The notes beneath the pieces were generated by a model. That model did no database searches. It was not told the DNA's origin and saw only the letters and a list, made by a program, of their open reading frames with translations. Both the position numbers and the translations under genes were made by a program. Below, in pieces: positions 63,341 through 64,000 of a stretch of DNA of 64,000 bases (position 1 is the stretch's first letter; the number at the start of each line of letters is the position of its first letter). Source of the stretch: Chara braunii (Eukaryota > Streptophyta > Charophyceae > Charales > Characeae); contig BFEA01000194.1 in assembly GCA_003427395.1 (NCBI GenBank), positions 837,733-901,732 on the forward strand, read 5' to 3'.

Positions 63341-64000
63341 AGGTGTTGCGGCGATGGATGCGTCTGGTAGGGCTTTATTTTTAGAGTTTGCAGGCCCAGC
63401 AGACTCAGCAGTGCATGGAGTCCAAACCGCTTCAGGTTAGCCTCTTTGTTAACATCAAAGAGGCTGTGACAAGCACCAAGGCTGGGGCAACCCCCCATGA
63501 CTAGTGGAAGAGGAAGTGGACGAACCTTGTCGGACGGGAACTTCGGACGGTCCTGAGTGCTGGTCACATTGAGGTAGGATAGTAGGAACAGGGGCGCGCT
63601 GGGAGTATTAACGTGGGGATCGGTAGGGTAGGTGGCTTATCCTGTCAGGACAACCATTGGCTGCTGCTGCCAGCAATCACTGCGGGTCTGGTCCGTGGAT
63701 TCTACAACACCTTGGGCTTTGAAAAAAAAAAACATCAAAGAGGCTGTAGAGGTCTTTGCTTGCAACTCGGGGGTGGGGTGGGGGGGCACTGAGAGACCGG
63801 GATCCGGGCCCGATGGTCCCAAGACCTCCCAAGAAAAACTCAATTATCACATACTGTGTAAGGATTGGCTCGGGAGGGAACGAGGGGTAAGGATAGCACG
63901 TGGAATGGGGTGGGTGGGCAGTACGAAGCCAGCAGGGCCCCTGCCCCAATGACTACCAGCTGTGCTTCAGGAGTTGGACAAGGATAGACACTGCTATCCG
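63341..64000. other. Non-coding stretch with hairpin
   Basis: AGCCTCTTTG (63439-63448) faces CAAAGAGGCT (63456-63465) exactly. AACATCAAAGAGGCTGT recurs at 63733 after an A run, so half the hairpin was copied. No gene. Confidence 0.5.

Overview
The window is eukaryotic nuclear DNA, almost certainly from the green plant lineage, and it is dominated by transposable elements. Evidence: several Ty3/gypsy elements of the chromodomain type with plant-style methionine-tRNA-like primer sites, a Penelope-like retroelement carrying hammerhead ribozymes, intact nuclear-type tRNA genes, a possible spliced exon, and a nuclear copy of a plastid rpl5 gene. Plastid rpl5 is absent from land-plant plastid genomes and kept by many algae, so a streptophyte alga (for example a charophyte such as Chara) is my best guess. 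That is an inference. Two assembly gaps of N (11775-12674 and 48109-48628) lie in the window.

Layout. 1-2743: + strand gypsy remnant that has lost its whole reverse transcriptase. 5.0-5.7 kb: tRNA-Arg(ACG) and tRNA-Lys(TTT). 5.7-10 kb: short repeats, a tRNA-derived SINE and a long array of foldback elements. 10.9-15.4 kb: a Penelope-like element with three terminal-repeat copies, each with a hammerhead motif, a decayed RT gene, a nested DNA transposon and a gap. 15.5-20.4 kb: - strand gypsy gag-protease piece with primer site and LTR. 20.7-23.8 kb: SINEs, microsatellites and a palindromic MITE. 24.8-31.9 kb: - strand gypsy element broken by a poly(A) retroposon with a 16-bp target duplication and by a hAT-like transposon that itself holds a MITE. 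32.7-41.2 kb: a - strand gypsy element complete in outline, with two ~1.25-kb LTRs but broken genes. 42.0-42.3 kb: plastid rpl5 pseudogene. 43-57 kb: minisatellites, a poorly described poly(A) retroposon family in both orientations, a possible host exon (46518-46622) and an array of hairpin repeats. 58.2-59.6 kb: tRNA-Lys array, two good and two decayed copies. 59.6-60.6 kb: decayed LINE 3' end. 60.6-64 kb: nothing recognised.

The only genes that look functional are four tRNA genes. All protein-coding transposon genes carry stops, frameshifts or deletions. The most interesting signals are the hammerhead ribozymes of the Penelope-like element, a short 3' hairpin in the poly(A) retroposon family whose two arms change together, the array at 53.4-54.2 kb in which a constant core sits between variable but complementary arms, and the plastid insertion.
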